Source of the DNA: Phycisphaerales bacterium
Lineage (GTDB): Bacteria; Planctomycetota; Phycisphaerae; Phycisphaerales; UBA1924
DNA length: 64,000 nt
Direction of reading: 5' to 3'
Assembly (NCBI GenBank): GCA_029260265.1
Contig: JAJDDO010000013.1
Coordinates: forward strand, 1-64,000
The position numbers and the translations under genes are program-made. Of this stretch, positions 24,168-33,555 are shown piece after piece. Each line of letters starts with the position of its first letter. Position 1 is the stretch's first letter. A model generated the notes under the pieces. The model was not told where the DNA came from and did no database searches. It worked only from the letters and a program-made list of their open reading frames with translations.

Positions 24168-25946
24168 CTAGGCATACGCGTGCAAGCCGGGCAGCATCAG
24201 GTTGACGCCGAAGTAGGTCCAGAGCATGACGATGAAGCCGATGACGCTGAGCCAGGCGGTGGTGAGACCGCGGTCTTTGAGCTGCATGTGCCTCGCGTGG
24301 ATCACAATGAGGTACACGATCCAGGTGACCAGTGCCCAGGTTTCTTTGGGATCGAACGCCCACCAGCGTCCCCATGAGTGGTCGGCCCACCATGCGCCGA
24401 GCAGGATGCCGACGCCGAGGGTCCAGAAGGCGAGTTGGAGGATGGTCATGGTCGCGGTGTCGAGGTCTTTGAGGGTGCGGGCGCGCCCGGTGTTGCCGTC
24501 GGAGGAATCGAGCCCGAGTGCGCCGGCGGCGACGGTCCCGCCATCGCCTCCGGCGGTCGCGGCTTGGGTGCTTGGGAAGAACTTGGCGGCGTAGTGCGTG
24601 CCCAGGTAGAAGAGCGAGCACATGAACCCAAGCGTGACGAGCCCATAGCTGGTGAGCACGGTGGTCACATGGTACTTGAGCAGGACCGAGGTGTTGAGGA
24701 TCGCGGCTTCGCGTCCGATCTCTTCGCCCGGGATGCCGGTCTGGGTCGCGGTGATGAGGACAAGGAACCCGGTGCCGGCGGCGGCGGCGCCGAAGAGCCA
24801 CTGCTTGCGCCAGAGCATGATCGCGGTGCCGACGACAGCGGCGAACAATGATACACCGGTCATGGATTCAAACTGGTTCTGGATGGCAAAGCGTTCGGCG
24901 ATGATGGACCGGAGCGTAAAGCCGAACGCGTGGAAGCCGATCGCCACGATGAGCGCGACGACGCCGAAGAAGATGAGCGACTTGCGGCCCGTGCCAAACG
25001 CGAGGATGAGCAGAATGAGCGAGAAGAGGTAAGTCCAGAGCCCCCACTCGAACGCGTTGGCCTTGTTGTAGATCGCCTCGATAGAGCGGCGGGTCGTCGG
25101 GTAGGTCTGCGGGTTGATTGCTTCGAGTGCCGCTGCCAGTTCGATCGCAGAAGCGTTCACCGCCTCGGCGTCTCCTGATCTCCAGGCATCGGCGAACCCC
25201 TTGGCAGCAACACGCGCGGGCGTGTCTGCCGGTAAAGCACCGAGGTGGAGCCACGGATCATTCTCGCGATCAGGCGCAACGAGCAAGAGGTTTGAGATGC
25301 TGTTGGCAAAAACCGCGAAGGATCGATCGAGCTGCCCGATCGCCTTGCGGAAGGGCGGTGAGTCGGCGTAGTCGTTGAACGCGGTGCTCGCGTACCGGTT
25401 GTACATCCGCGGCGAGATCATGCCTGTCTTGAGCCAACCCTTGGTATTGAACTCGACTGAATCTTTTTCTGCGTCCGCGCTGGCAAGATTCAGCATCACG
25501 GTGCGGAGCGGGAGGTAGTTGACGCCAAGCATCGGGCGATCGAGGTAATACATCGGATCGATCTGCGCATCGAGCATGGTGAACATCGGGTCGAAGCTCA
25601 CCTTTTTCATCTTTGCAACATCGCCGGTTCCCTTGTTGAGGATATCGAAGTGTTTGTGGCGACCGGTGAGGTTCATCACCGTTTCGTTGGCGAGGGTACC
25701 GAGGATCTTGACCCGCCCGTTGTGAAACACCGCGAGGTCGTCGAGCACCGAGAGGTCGAGCGCTTCTGCGAAAGCAACCTTGGCCTCGGTGTCCATTGTG
25801 GGGATGGATGGGTTACCGAATGGGTTTTCGATGGCGTCTGACGATTCAGTCACCGCGTTGTGATCTGGATGCGCGTTGCCATCTGGCTGTGCGTTGGCAA
25901 TGGTGCACAAGCCGAGAAGAAGAGAAAAAATCATCGCGAGTTTCAT
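24168..25946 (-). CDS. ccsA: Cytochrome c biogenesis protein CcsA with N-terminal periplasmic domain
   Basis: 592 residues from ATG 25946. A signal peptide (MKLAMIFSLLLGLCTIANAQ) is followed by about 300 periplasmic residues that include VFHNGRVKILGTLANETVM, a conserved lead-in of long CcsA forms. Then come about eight membrane helices with the heme-handling signature WWADHSWGRWW-x-FDPKETWA at about 519-538. With ResB it forms the System II heme lyase that ligates heme to CxxCH motifs in the periplasm. Its start overlaps the resB stop by four bases (ATGA), so translation is coupled. Likely clients in this window are ActA, ActE and CoxB. Confidence 0.92.
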   Translation of the reverse strand: MKLAMIFSLLLGLCTIANAQPDGNAHPDHNAVTESSDAIENPFGNPSIPTMDTEAKVAFAEALDLSVLDDLAVFHNGRVKILGTLANETVMNLTGRHKHFDILNKGTGDVAKMKKVSFDPMFTMLDAQIDPMYYLDRPMLGVNYLPLRTVMLNLASADAEKDSVEFNTKGWLKTGMISPRMYNRYASTAFNDYADSPPFRKAIGQLDRSFAVFANSISNLLLVAPDRENDPWLHLGALPADTPARVAAKGFADAWRSGDAEAVNASAIELAAALEAINPQTYPTTRRSIEAIYNKANAFEWGLWTYLFSLILLILAFGTGRKSLIFFGVVALIVAIGFHAFGFTLRSIIAERFAIQNQFESMTGVSLFAAVVGTAIMLWRKQWLFGAAAAGTGFLVLITATQTGIPGEEIGREAAILNTSVLLKYHVTTVLTSYGLVTLGFMCSLFYLGTHYAAKFFPSTQAATAGGDGGTVAAGALGLDSSDGNTGRARTLKDLDTATMTILQLAFWTLGVGILLGAWWADHSWGRWWAFDPKETWALVTWIVYLIVIHARHMQLKDRGLTTAWLSVIGFIVMLWTYFGVNLMLPGLHAYA

Positions 25947-28507
25947 GCGGAGCTCCCGTTCTTTGTGGCCGCGTGCGCCGCAGCGAGCCGTGCTTTTTCT
26001 TTCCGTACGATCCAAGGCTTGACATAAAACGCCCAGGGGATTCCGACACCCATAAGGATGGATCCGAAGGCGATCATGTGTATGCCTGGGTTGTTTCCCA
26101 CGCCGAGGATGGTAAATGATGCGCGCGGTTTGTCGAACTTGCCCTCATCGACGAGTTGCTGGGTCTGTTGCCACCCCGAGCGGTCCCATCCGTTTTGTGA
26201 GAGCTTGAACTGCTTGGCATTCATGCCCGACGCCAGGCGCCGCATGGAGTTGTAGAGCAACGATTTCTGGTCATCCCAGTGATACGGTGCGCGCAGCGGG
26301 TTGTTGAGCTTCACGATGTGGTCGTAGGGCTCGATGTCCACCGCGTGATCACCCCAGGCGCTGTTGGTCTGTACCCGAACGATTGATTGATAATCCCTCG
26401 GTGCGCCGCGATGGTCGTAGGCGATCATCTCGAAATCAAGCAGCGAAATATGGAAGCCCGGGAATGGACGCTGCTGACGCCCGAAGCCGAGTGTCACGGT
26501 ACGCCCATCGGGGAGCTTGAAATCCCTCGTCTGTCGTCCGGGCACCGGGTCGTATTGCGCGAAGGGGATCCATTTGCTCTTTGACCAAGGCGAGTTTTCG
26601 AGCGAGACCTCCACCGCCATAAACGCGCGGGTGTGCTCGCCGAAGCTCGCGTCTCGCTGCTCTTCTGGTAGTGGGATGGGGTGTGAGATGAGCTCGGCGT
26701 TGTCCCATCGGGTGGCGATCTTGAGATCAATCCGTCCGCCCTGGTCATTTGGCACGATGTTATTGATCCGATCATCATCGCCGAACTCATCGAATACATG
26801 GACAACCCCGCCCGGCTGGCGGACGATGGCGCGTGCCGATCCGTCTGCTCGTTCATCGATGTAGATCTGCACCATGGTCGCGTCGATGTAGGAAACCCGG
26901 ATGGCATCGGTCGCGTTGGTGCGTGTGGGCCTGCCCGATGCGCTCGGGTGCAGGTCTTGATTGATCTGTGGATACCGGTGATAGACCCAGCGTTCGAATG
27001 TTAGGGGTGTTGTCCCGTCTTCTGCTGCCGGCGGTGTGATTTCGACGATCGCGATGCTGCTCGTCGCGCCCTCGAATCCCTTGGTGATGATCGGGAACGG
27101 CGGCTGCTCCAGGATTTCTTTGACCCCCACCGCCCACCCGGTGTCACCGAGTGAGAATCGTGCACCTCGTGATGCCGGGAGTACAGTGCTGAAATCGGTG
27201 CCCGGGATTTCGATCACGAGCGCGTCCGTGAACGCGGTGTCAACCTCTGATTTGAGATCGTTCCATCGAGTCTCGTCCATGCCAATCGTGTATTCGACGC
27301 CGATCCCGGGGCGGACCAGAACACGCTTGGCGGGCGAGTTGGGCAGCAGCGTGGTATCAACAGCGCGTTCGGTCTCGATCTCCATCCCGGGCATGGTCGC
27401 GTAAATCTCGATGAGCCGCAGCGGGTTGGAGGGCGATCCGTCCGTTGGTGACGGGGCGTTGTAGAGGTCTTCGCTCAACTCGGCGAATGGGGTGTACCCG
27501 ACCACTCGGAACTTGATATCTGAATCGATCAACGGCTCACGCTGATCGCTCTTGGTTGGTACGCGCGGCTCGATGTTGAGGGTGCGATCATCGCCGGGGA
27601 TTTCGTGCGGCTCGTGATCGATGCCGCTGAGCATGTGCTTGAGCGAATCGATCTCGTTGGGCATCCCGAGCGAGAGGTTGTAATCGTTGTATCGCGGGAG
27701 CCCTGCGATCGGCCTCTGCTCGAATCTTGGACGCCCGTCCCAGCCAATCTCTTGGGCGACATAGAGCACCACATCCTGACGATCGAAGAAGACCGTGACC
27801 GGCGGACCGGGCACGCCGATGTTTTCGCCCGCGATCAGCAAGGTGTCGCCCTCGAGCTTGAATCGTTGGTAGAAGACCGATCCGAGCGCGATGACGACGA
27901 TTCCGGTGTGGACGGTGAGCACGCCGAGGTTTTTGAAGGTGAACTCGATGCGTCGGATGGTCGCGGTGACGAGGTTGATGACAAAGAGCACGAGCGCCAG
28001 GCGCATCGGCCACCACGCATAAAACGCGGTCTCGGACATCTCCAGCATGGGCAGCCTGCGGAGCGTGGTTGATTTGTACTCTTCGATGAAACCACTGAAC
28101 AGACGCAATCCCGAATGGGATTCGGGCTCGTAGCGCATCATCGGCCACGCGTAGATCTTCCAGAGCATGATGCACGAGAACGCCACCACGATCAGCCCGA
28201 CGAACATGGTGACAAATCGCAAGCCTCGTGATGCGTTCGCGGTCAGTTTTCTCAGCACGATGACCGTGGGAAGAACGCCAACCCCGATCGCGAGCAGGAA
28301 ACTCAGAGCGTACACGAGCAGCGTTGGAATCAACGCGACCAGCCCGATCGGGACCGATGCCAGCGTTGCGTGCAGCGAAACATAAATCAGCAAGGATATC
28401 GCGAGGGGGATCGAGCTGAACAACCAGAGATAAAAACGCACAGGCGTCAGCAAACCTCTCAGGTTTTCCTGTTCCCATGCCCGATTTCGCCGACCCTTTG
28501 CACTCAT
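25943..28507 (-). CDS. resB: ResB-like cytochrome c biogenesis protein
   Basis: 854 residues from ATG 28507, which has GAGG five bases upstream; a TTG at 28534 is a less likely start. Four N-terminal helices lie within residues 20-230 (LWLFSSIPLAISLLIYVSLH; IPTLLVYALSFLLAIGVGVLP; FVTMFVGLIVVAFSCIMLWKIY; LVLFVINLVTATIRRIEF with the nearby VHTGIVVIALG). A very long periplasmic region follows, and a last helix near PGIHMIAFGSILMGVGIPWAFY. The layout is that of ResB/Ccs1, which brings heme to CcsA. The soluble domain is larger than in Bacillus ResB. Confidence 0.88.
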   Translation of the reverse strand: MSAKGRRNRAWEQENLRGLLTPVRFYLWLFSSIPLAISLLIYVSLHATLASVPIGLVALIPTLLVYALSFLLAIGVGVLPTVIVLRKLTANASRGLRFVTMFVGLIVVAFSCIMLWKIYAWPMMRYEPESHSGLRLFSGFIEEYKSTTLRRLPMLEMSETAFYAWWPMRLALVLFVINLVTATIRRIEFTFKNLGVLTVHTGIVVIALGSVFYQRFKLEGDTLLIAGENIGVPGPPVTVFFDRQDVVLYVAQEIGWDGRPRFEQRPIAGLPRYNDYNLSLGMPNEIDSLKHMLSGIDHEPHEIPGDDRTLNIEPRVPTKSDQREPLIDSDIKFRVVGYTPFAELSEDLYNAPSPTDGSPSNPLRLIEIYATMPGMEIETERAVDTTLLPNSPAKRVLVRPGIGVEYTIGMDETRWNDLKSEVDTAFTDALVIEIPGTDFSTVLPASRGARFSLGDTGWAVGVKEILEQPPFPIITKGFEGATSSIAIVEITPPAAEDGTTPLTFERWVYHRYPQINQDLHPSASGRPTRTNATDAIRVSYIDATMVQIYIDERADGSARAIVRQPGGVVHVFDEFGDDDRINNIVPNDQGGRIDLKIATRWDNAELISHPIPLPEEQRDASFGEHTRAFMAVEVSLENSPWSKSKWIPFAQYDPVPGRQTRDFKLPDGRTVTLGFGRQQRPFPGFHISLLDFEMIAYDHRGAPRDYQSIVRVQTNSAWGDHAVDIEPYDHIVKLNNPLRAPYHWDDQKSLLYNSMRRLASGMNAKQFKLSQNGWDRSGWQQTQQLVDEGKFDKPRASFTILGVGNNPGIHMIAFGSILMGVGIPWAFYVKPWIVRKEKARLAAAHAATKNGSSA

Positions 28508-28550
28508 ACAACCTCGCTTTTTCTTGATCGACAATCTTACACCGAGCCCA

Positions 28551-29930
28551 TCAACATGTCGTTTTTTCGGGCGCGAAAACCCAACTCGGCGCCAGAGCGG
28601 ACTCCATCACATCGCTCCAAGGATCGATGCCCGAGGAACCAATCGGCACACACAACAGACCACGGGGTGTGGAATCCGCGGACAGGGTGAATGCCCCTAC
28701 CTCGAGCCGCAATGCAACCGCTCCATTGACCGTGCCCATCTGCAAGAGCCGCGTGGGATCTGCGGCATCTCGTCGGTGCAGCAACCGCATCTCATCGAGC
28801 ACACTGACGCGATCGGGCGTGTCGAGATTCACTATGGAGTCGGTGCCCAAGCACACACAGATACCCGCTTCGAGCATTTCAGCATACCGATGGGGTCCGA
28901 AATGACACTGAGCTCCAAAGTACGCCGACGCCCTCGGGCAATACGCCACCGAGGTGCTGGTCTTGGCGAGTGTTTCGATCGCTTCATCGGTCGCGTCATT
29001 GACATGCGCCACAAGGAATGGAGTTGCTGCCAGCGCGTGGTGCAGATGCTCGACGGGGTGATTCCCCCGCGCGATGTGGTCGAGGATGGCGTCATCCCAC
29101 ACGCCGAGGCGTTCGAGCAAGGTCCGTTGAGAGCCGCTGCCCGTGCGGATGAACTCATTTTCCTCTTGAGTCTCCGCGAGGTGCGTAGAAACCGGAATCC
29201 CGAGTTTGTGCGCACGATCCGCGACCATCTGGTAGATGGACAGATCAACCGTGTTCGGCGCGTGCGGCTGAAGCCCAACACGAACAGTTGAAGGCTCGAG
29301 CGAGCGTGCGATCTCGGGGTACTCTTCATCGAAGAACCGCATGAGCCGGTCTCTGGTCCGCTCGGTTGTCTTTCCGATGCCGAAGAACTCGAGGTACGAC
29401 ACACCGGCGAGCGCGGATTCACATAGAGCATGCACCGGGGCGAGGGTGATCCGCCCGTTTGGCGCACCCGCGATATCCCCGACCGCTGAGGTGCCTCCGG
29501 CGAGTAGCTTGCTGATTCCGAGCCGAACCGATTTGGTCACTTCCGCATCATCAACATGACGATTCGATCGGATCATATCAACCCAAGAAACAAACCCATC
29601 GCCCGGTTCATGCGGATGAATGCCGATGTGGGTGAGGTCGAGGTGGGTGTGCGCATTGACCAGCCCGGGCATGAGCATGTGCCTTGGGAGGGCGAAATGG
29701 TGATCCATCGGCGGCAAGGAGCCCAGATCGAGGGAATCTGTCCGATCACAGCAGACTACCCGTAACCGGGTGTTCTGACGGTTGAGCACGATCGTCGCCT
29801 CATTGAGCACGCCCAAATGTGCGTCGGCGATTGCACCGGCATCAATTCGGATAAGCCCCTCGCATGAATCGAGTTGCGATCCTTTGCGGATTTGGTCATG
29901 GTCGATATGAATCGGAGCTTTGTGGTTCAT
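28551..29930 (-). CDS. Amidohydrolase-superfamily deaminase (TrzN/SsnA/MtaD type)
   Basis: 459 residues. The metal-binding motif PGLVNAHTHLDL carries H94 and H96. Further ligands are in LQPHAPNT, STHLAETQEE and CLGTDSIVNLD (the catalytic Asp), all as in the cytosine deaminase / atrazine chlorohydrolase / S-adenosylhomocysteine deaminase group. It probably hydrolyses an amino group from a purine- or pterin-like compound; the exact substrate is not evident. The ATG at 29930 has no good ribosome site. It is 43 bases upstream of resB on the same strand. The 146 bases to the divergent lipoprotein gene hold no clear gene. Confidence 0.88.
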   Translation of the reverse strand: MNHKAPIHIDHDQIRKGSQLDSCEGLIRIDAGAIADAHLGVLNEATIVLNRQNTRLRVVCCDRTDSLDLGSLPPMDHHFALPRHMLMPGLVNAHTHLDLTHIGIHPHEPGDGFVSWVDMIRSNRHVDDAEVTKSVRLGISKLLAGGTSAVGDIAGAPNGRITLAPVHALCESALAGVSYLEFFGIGKTTERTRDRLMRFFDEEYPEIARSLEPSTVRVGLQPHAPNTVDLSIYQMVADRAHKLGIPVSTHLAETQEENEFIRTGSGSQRTLLERLGVWDDAILDHIARGNHPVEHLHHALAATPFLVAHVNDATDEAIETLAKTSTSVAYCPRASAYFGAQCHFGPHRYAEMLEAGICVCLGTDSIVNLDTPDRVSVLDEMRLLHRRDAADPTRLLQMGTVNGAVALRLEVGAFTLSADSTPRGLLCVPIGSSGIDPWSDVMESALAPSWVFAPEKTTC

Positions 29931-30076
29931 AAATCGGTGTCTGGATCGGCAATGTGGGAACTTGGGTATCGGTGGCGGACGGGCGACTGTCCGTGCGAGA
30001 TTGGTGATCTATGATCTGGGACGAAACCCAACCCCGGGGTACGATTGGCCTCGGGGGAGACCCACAGGAGCATATG

Positions 30077-30967
30077 ATGCGGACCACAAACTTTCTGCGC
30101 CCGACCAAACGACTCGCCCTGACCACCACGATCCTCGCGGTCGCGGGATTGACCACCGGCTGTGTGAGCCAGCAAGAGTATGACAAGCTTTGGGAAACCA
30201 ACCGCTCGTTGACGAACCGGAACTCGACGCTGCAGGCCGAGCTTGATGGCTCGAACGCGAGTTATAACCAGCTTCAGGGCTCGTCTGGCGATGCCCAATC
30301 GGTGATCAATCAGCTCACCAATGACAACCAGAGCCTGCGGAACCAGTTGGCTTCATCCCAGAATGCCTACGGGCGGCTGGAGGATCGGCTCTCCTCGCTG
30401 CAGATGGTGTCCATCGACCCGGCGACAGATCGTGCTCTGACGAACCTCGCCGAGCAGTACCCAGATCTGATTATCTACGACGCCGACCACGGGATGCTGC
30501 GGTTCGCATCTGATCTGACCTTTGGATCCGGGTCCGATGCGGTGCAAGCGAGCGCGATGGATTCACTCAAGACGCTCGCCAAGGTCCTCAATGCGGGCGC
30601 CGCGACCAGCTACGACATCCAGATCGTTGGGCACACCGACAACCAGAAGATCAGTTCGGGCACGGCCAAGCGTCACCCGAGCAATATGCACCTGGCCGCA
30701 CACCGCGCGATTTCCGTCCGGAAGGTCTTGGGCAATGCGGGTGTCGACTGGAACCGTATGGAAGCCGCTGGATGGGGCGAACATCGTCCGATCGTTGGCA
30801 ACAATGTCGGCAAGGGAACCTCGGCGAACCGTCGCGTAGAGATATTCCTGGTCCCCTCCACCGCACAAGACACCCCCGCCACCACCGACGCCGGTGCTGG
30901 TACCGGGAGCATGCCCGCTGAGGTCATCGAGCAGAAACCGAAGGCCAATGTCGATCCGATGAAGTAA
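30077..30967 (+). CDS. OmpA-family peptidoglycan-associated lipoprotein
   Basis: 296 residues. AGGAG at 30066-30070 is six bases before ATG 30077 and three before ATG 30074, so the former is chosen. The lipobox LTTGC gives lipid-modified Cys29. Residues 30-115 are coiled-coil-like (QEYDKLWETNRSLTNRNSTLQ and similar). The OmpA C-terminal domain spans about 135-265 with ADLTFGSGS-like entry, IVGHTDNQKISSG, RAISVRKVLGNAGV, GWGEHRPI and NRRVEIFL, the diaminopimelate-contacting signature. It anchors the outer membrane to peptidoglycan. The tail is low-complexity. A strong terminator follows. Confidence 0.92.
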   Translation: MRTTNFLRPTKRLALTTTILAVAGLTTGCVSQQEYDKLWETNRSLTNRNSTLQAELDGSNASYNQLQGSSGDAQSVINQLTNDNQSLRNQLASSQNAYGRLEDRLSSLQMVSIDPATDRALTNLAEQYPDLIIYDADHGMLRFASDLTFGSGSDAVQASAMDSLKTLAKVLNAGAATSYDIQIVGHTDNQKISSGTAKRHPSNMHLAAHRAISVRKVLGNAGVDWNRMEAAGWGEHRPIVGNNVGKGTSANRRVEIFLVPSTAQDTPATTDAGAGTGSMPAEVIEQKPKANVDPMK

Positions 30968-31000
30968 CCCAATGGCTATAGCCGACGAGCATTCGTACAC

Positions 31001-31031
31001 AAAGACCAACGCCTAGCGTTGGTCTTTTTTT
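31001..31031 (+). terminator. Strong terminator after the OmpA lipoprotein gene
   Basis: Perfect twelve-pair stem AAAGACCAACGC (31001-31012) / GCGTTGGTCTTT (31016-31027) with loop CTA and a T-rich tail. The leading A residues give a T run on the other strand too, so it may also stop the respiratory operon that ends at 31058. Confidence 0.9.
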
Positions 31032-31057
31032 CTTTCCGATGCACAAAGGCGCCGGCT

Positions 31058-31957
31058 TTAGGATGCTTGGTCTGGAGCCTTGGTTCGCTCGGGTGCGATC
31101 GCGAAGAAGAATGCCACAATCATGATGAGGAAGCTGCCCGCCGAAACGGGCAAGGTCCAGCCGGACCCGCGGAGTGCTTGTTTCTCGAAGGTCACGGAGG
31201 GCGCACGCGGGCTTACAGAGAGTGCTGCACCAAACTGCCATGTGTACTCTTCGATCTCGCCTTCGCCTCGCTGAGGGATGGGTTCACCCTTGAGCTTGGC
31301 ATAGTTCTGTCTGCGAAGCAGTGATTTTCCGGATTCGGGGAAGCGCTTTGGTTCGTGTTGAAGGATCTCGCCGTCGGGCATGAACTCGTAGAAATCAAAC
31401 CGCCAGCGGTCCCTGCGGACCTCGCCCCAACCCCAGTCTTCTTCGGTCTCGATGTTCTCAAACCGCTTCTCTTTGATCGGCTCGAACCCGAACGGGGTGC
31501 GGGTGACGATGATCAGGCGGGGCTCGATCGAGCCGTCGGCGACACCCTGGCGGAACTGTTTGAATGTCATCTCGGAACGGTCCGCAAAGTAGAGCAGCTT
31601 CATCCAATCGGAATGGCGATCGAACAATGTTGGGAGCTGGTATCGCGGCTCGATGGCGACATCGATATCTCTTTGCTTGTCGCCAAAGCGGATATGAAGC
31701 TTTGATTCGCCCTCGATTTCGATTTCGGAAAGCTCGACGGCTCGGTTGTGATGGGCAAACGCGGTGGTGGTCAGGTCAATAAATGCAAACGCTGGATGAT
31801 CGACCTGATCGTTGTACCGATTGATGCGCCCCGCGAGCAGGTACATCGAGACCACCATCACCACGAAGGACACCGCGACGATCATCCAATGGATGGATCG
31901 GCGTGGTCGGCCCGGGCGTGTGGGCATCGCTGATGGTGTGTCAGTGTCCGTTGTCAT
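31058..31957 (-). CDS. Two-TM protein at the end of the ACIII-caa3 operon
   Basis: 299 residues if started at ATG 31957, which overlaps coxD by 17 bases; in-frame ATGs at 31984 and 31927 are alternatives and none has a ribosome site. One N-terminal helix (SIHWMIVAVSFVVMVVSMYLLAG) and one C-terminal helix (LPVSAGSFLIMIVAFFFAIAP) flank about 200 periplasmic residues containing SKLHIRFGDKQRDIDVAIEPRY and WGWGEVRRDRWRFDFYEFMPDG. I recognise no family. Its place as the last gene after coxD suggests an accessory or assembly factor for the oxidase. Confidence 0.7.
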   Translation of the reverse strand: MTTDTDTPSAMPTRPGRPRRSIHWMIVAVSFVVMVVSMYLLAGRINRYNDQVDHPAFAFIDLTTTAFAHHNRAVELSEIEIEGESKLHIRFGDKQRDIDVAIEPRYQLPTLFDRHSDWMKLLYFADRSEMTFKQFRQGVADGSIEPRLIIVTRTPFGFEPIKEKRFENIETEEDWGWGEVRRDRWRFDFYEFMPDGEILQHEPKRFPESGKSLLRRQNYAKLKGEPIPQRGEGEIEEYTWQFGAALSVSPRAPSVTFEKQALRGSGWTLPVSAGSFLIMIVAFFFAIAPERTKAPDQAS

Positions 31958-32795
31958 TGCCGGTCGATTCGTGTCCGCCATCATCGTGCTCTGAACCGCT
32001 TGATGCTGCGTGTCCACCGGCGTGCTCTTGGGGGGCAACATCGTCGAACAAGCCCGGGGTCACGCCGTAGCGTGGGACCGAAAGATTGGCTGTTGAGTGC
32101 TTTGAGCCTTCAAGATGATGTGCGTAACCGAGTGACTCAAAGTAGTTGTGTTCGTCGAGACGATCGCGATGGGTTGCATGCGAGCCGTAGAAATGCGTCC
32201 AGAAATCAGCTTCATCGAGCGAGTCGTTCTCGCGGTAGGCGTTGAGTCCCTTGTGATTGGCGTTGCCGTTGAGTCTCGCGTATTCAACGATACCGGCGTT
32301 GCCGGTCGAGATGTGTGGCGAGAGTCGTGAGTTAAACCGTTCATCGACCGCGGGGGTATTGAGCCCCGAGCCTGTGCCGCCGACAGTTTTCTCAACACCC
32401 TTGTAGGCGTGGATGGTGTCGCGGGTGTTGAGGTCGATCATGCTGAAGGTCAGGAACAGACCAACGCCGAGCAAACAGAAGAGGAGTGCGAATGTGTTGA
32501 GTGCCTTGTCGTACTTGAGCTGCATAAAGAATGCGCAGACAAGGACGGCCTTGATCGTCGCGATCGACATCGCGCCAAAGACATTCACCCACTTGGGGAT
32601 TCGGACTTCGAAGGCGGTCTCTATCCAAGTTTCAAGGTTGTACACCCCGACGGTGAGCGCGGTGCATGCAAGCAGTGCGAGGAGCACAAGCAGCAGCACC
32701 TGCCATGAGATGACATGATGCGCGTGCATGGTCGAGCCGTGCGGGTCCTCGGGGTTCCAGGAAAGATCGTGTGTATCAGCGGCGTTCTGGCTCAT
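31941..32795 (-). CDS. coxD: Cytochrome c oxidase subunit IV family protein with His-rich tail
   Basis: 284 residues from ATG 32795. Three membrane helices in the first 140 residues (QVLLLVLLALLACTALTVGVY; VNVFGAMSIATIKAVLVCAFFMQLKYD; LNTFALLFCLLGVGLFLTFSMID) match the prokaryotic subunit IV (CoxD/CtaF) fold, including the K-A-x-L-V-x-x-F-F-M-x-L motif. The C-terminal half is a polar extension not found in the usual 90-110 residue subunit and ends in a His/Gly/Asp-rich segment. It is 13 bases downstream of coxC. Confidence 0.85.
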   Translation of the reverse strand: MSQNAADTHDLSWNPEDPHGSTMHAHHVISWQVLLLVLLALLACTALTVGVYNLETWIETAFEVRIPKWVNVFGAMSIATIKAVLVCAFFMQLKYDKALNTFALLFCLLGVGLFLTFSMIDLNTRDTIHAYKGVEKTVGGTGSGLNTPAVDERFNSRLSPHISTGNAGIVEYARLNGNANHKGLNAYRENDSLDEADFWTHFYGSHATHRDRLDEHNYFESLGYAHHLEGSKHSTANLSVPRYGVTPGLFDDVAPQEHAGGHAASSGSEHDDGGHESTGNDNGH

Positions 32796-32808
32796 GGTCA
32801 GACTCCGA

Positions 32809-33513
32809 TTAGTGGACAAGGTACAGCAGTGGGAACAAGAAAATCCAGATCAGGTCAACGATGTGCCAGTACAGGGCCGAGTTTTCGACCATTGTGTACT
32901 CTCCAGGGCCGTATGCCTGGTACTTGATCGAACGAACCAAGACCCAACAGAGCAGCCCCGCACCGATGACCACATGCAACGCGTGCAGCCCGGTCCCCAT
33001 GTAATACAACGACCACCAGAGCTGCTCGTGCGCGTCGTGGGCGTTTGGATACGAGAAGAATGTGCCGGGCGCTTTGCCGTCGCCGAGCTTGACGAAGTAT
33101 TCAAACTGGAGTTTGACCCAGAGGAATATGAATGCGCAGAGGATGGTGATGATGAGGTTGATCTTCAGCCATTTCTGGTTGTTCATCTGAGCACAACGCA
33201 CAGCGGACGCCGCGGTCCACGATGAGATCAGCAGGACGACCGTATTTGCACCGCCGAATCGCCAATCGAGGTAGTGAGATCCGTTGGACCAGGCGTCAGG
33301 GTACATCATGCGGAAGACGGCGTAGGCGACGAAGATTCCTGCGAAGAGCAGGACCTCGGTCGTCAGGAACAGCCACATCCCAAACTTGGCCGCGTCGAAC
33401 TCTTCGTCGTGGTTACGAAAGTGTTCGGCGTGCTTGCGGTTACGCCAGAAGTTCGGATGCTTGGCAATCCGTTCGGGCACCGGCGGGTTGTTGGTATCGG
33501 TCATGGTCGTCAT
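32809..33513 (-). CDS. coxC: Cytochrome c oxidase subunit III
   Basis: 234 residues from ATG 33513, chosen over 33528 and 33504 because AGGGA lies about seven bases upstream. Five helices: FGMWLFLTTEVLLFAGIFVAYAVF, TVVLLISSWTAASAVRC, INLIITILCAFIFLWVKLQFEYF, YYMGTGLHALHVVIGAGLLCWVLV and HIVDLIWIFLFPLLYL. The E in TTEVLLF and the H in GLHALHV are the conserved subunit III residues. It stabilises proton uptake in the oxidase. It lies between coxA and coxD in the operon. Confidence 0.94.
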   Translation of the reverse strand: MTTMTDTNNPPVPERIAKHPNFWRNRKHAEHFRNHDEEFDAAKFGMWLFLTTEVLLFAGIFVAYAVFRMMYPDAWSNGSHYLDWRFGGANTVVLLISSWTAASAVRCAQMNNQKWLKINLIITILCAFIFLWVKLQFEYFVKLGDGKAPGTFFSYPNAHDAHEQLWWSLYYMGTGLHALHVVIGAGLLCWVLVRSIKYQAYGPGEYTMVENSALYWHIVDLIWIFLFPLLYLVH

Positions 33514-33555
33514 CGGGTCTTCCCTCATGCAGGGTCCGTTTGGAACTTTACGGGA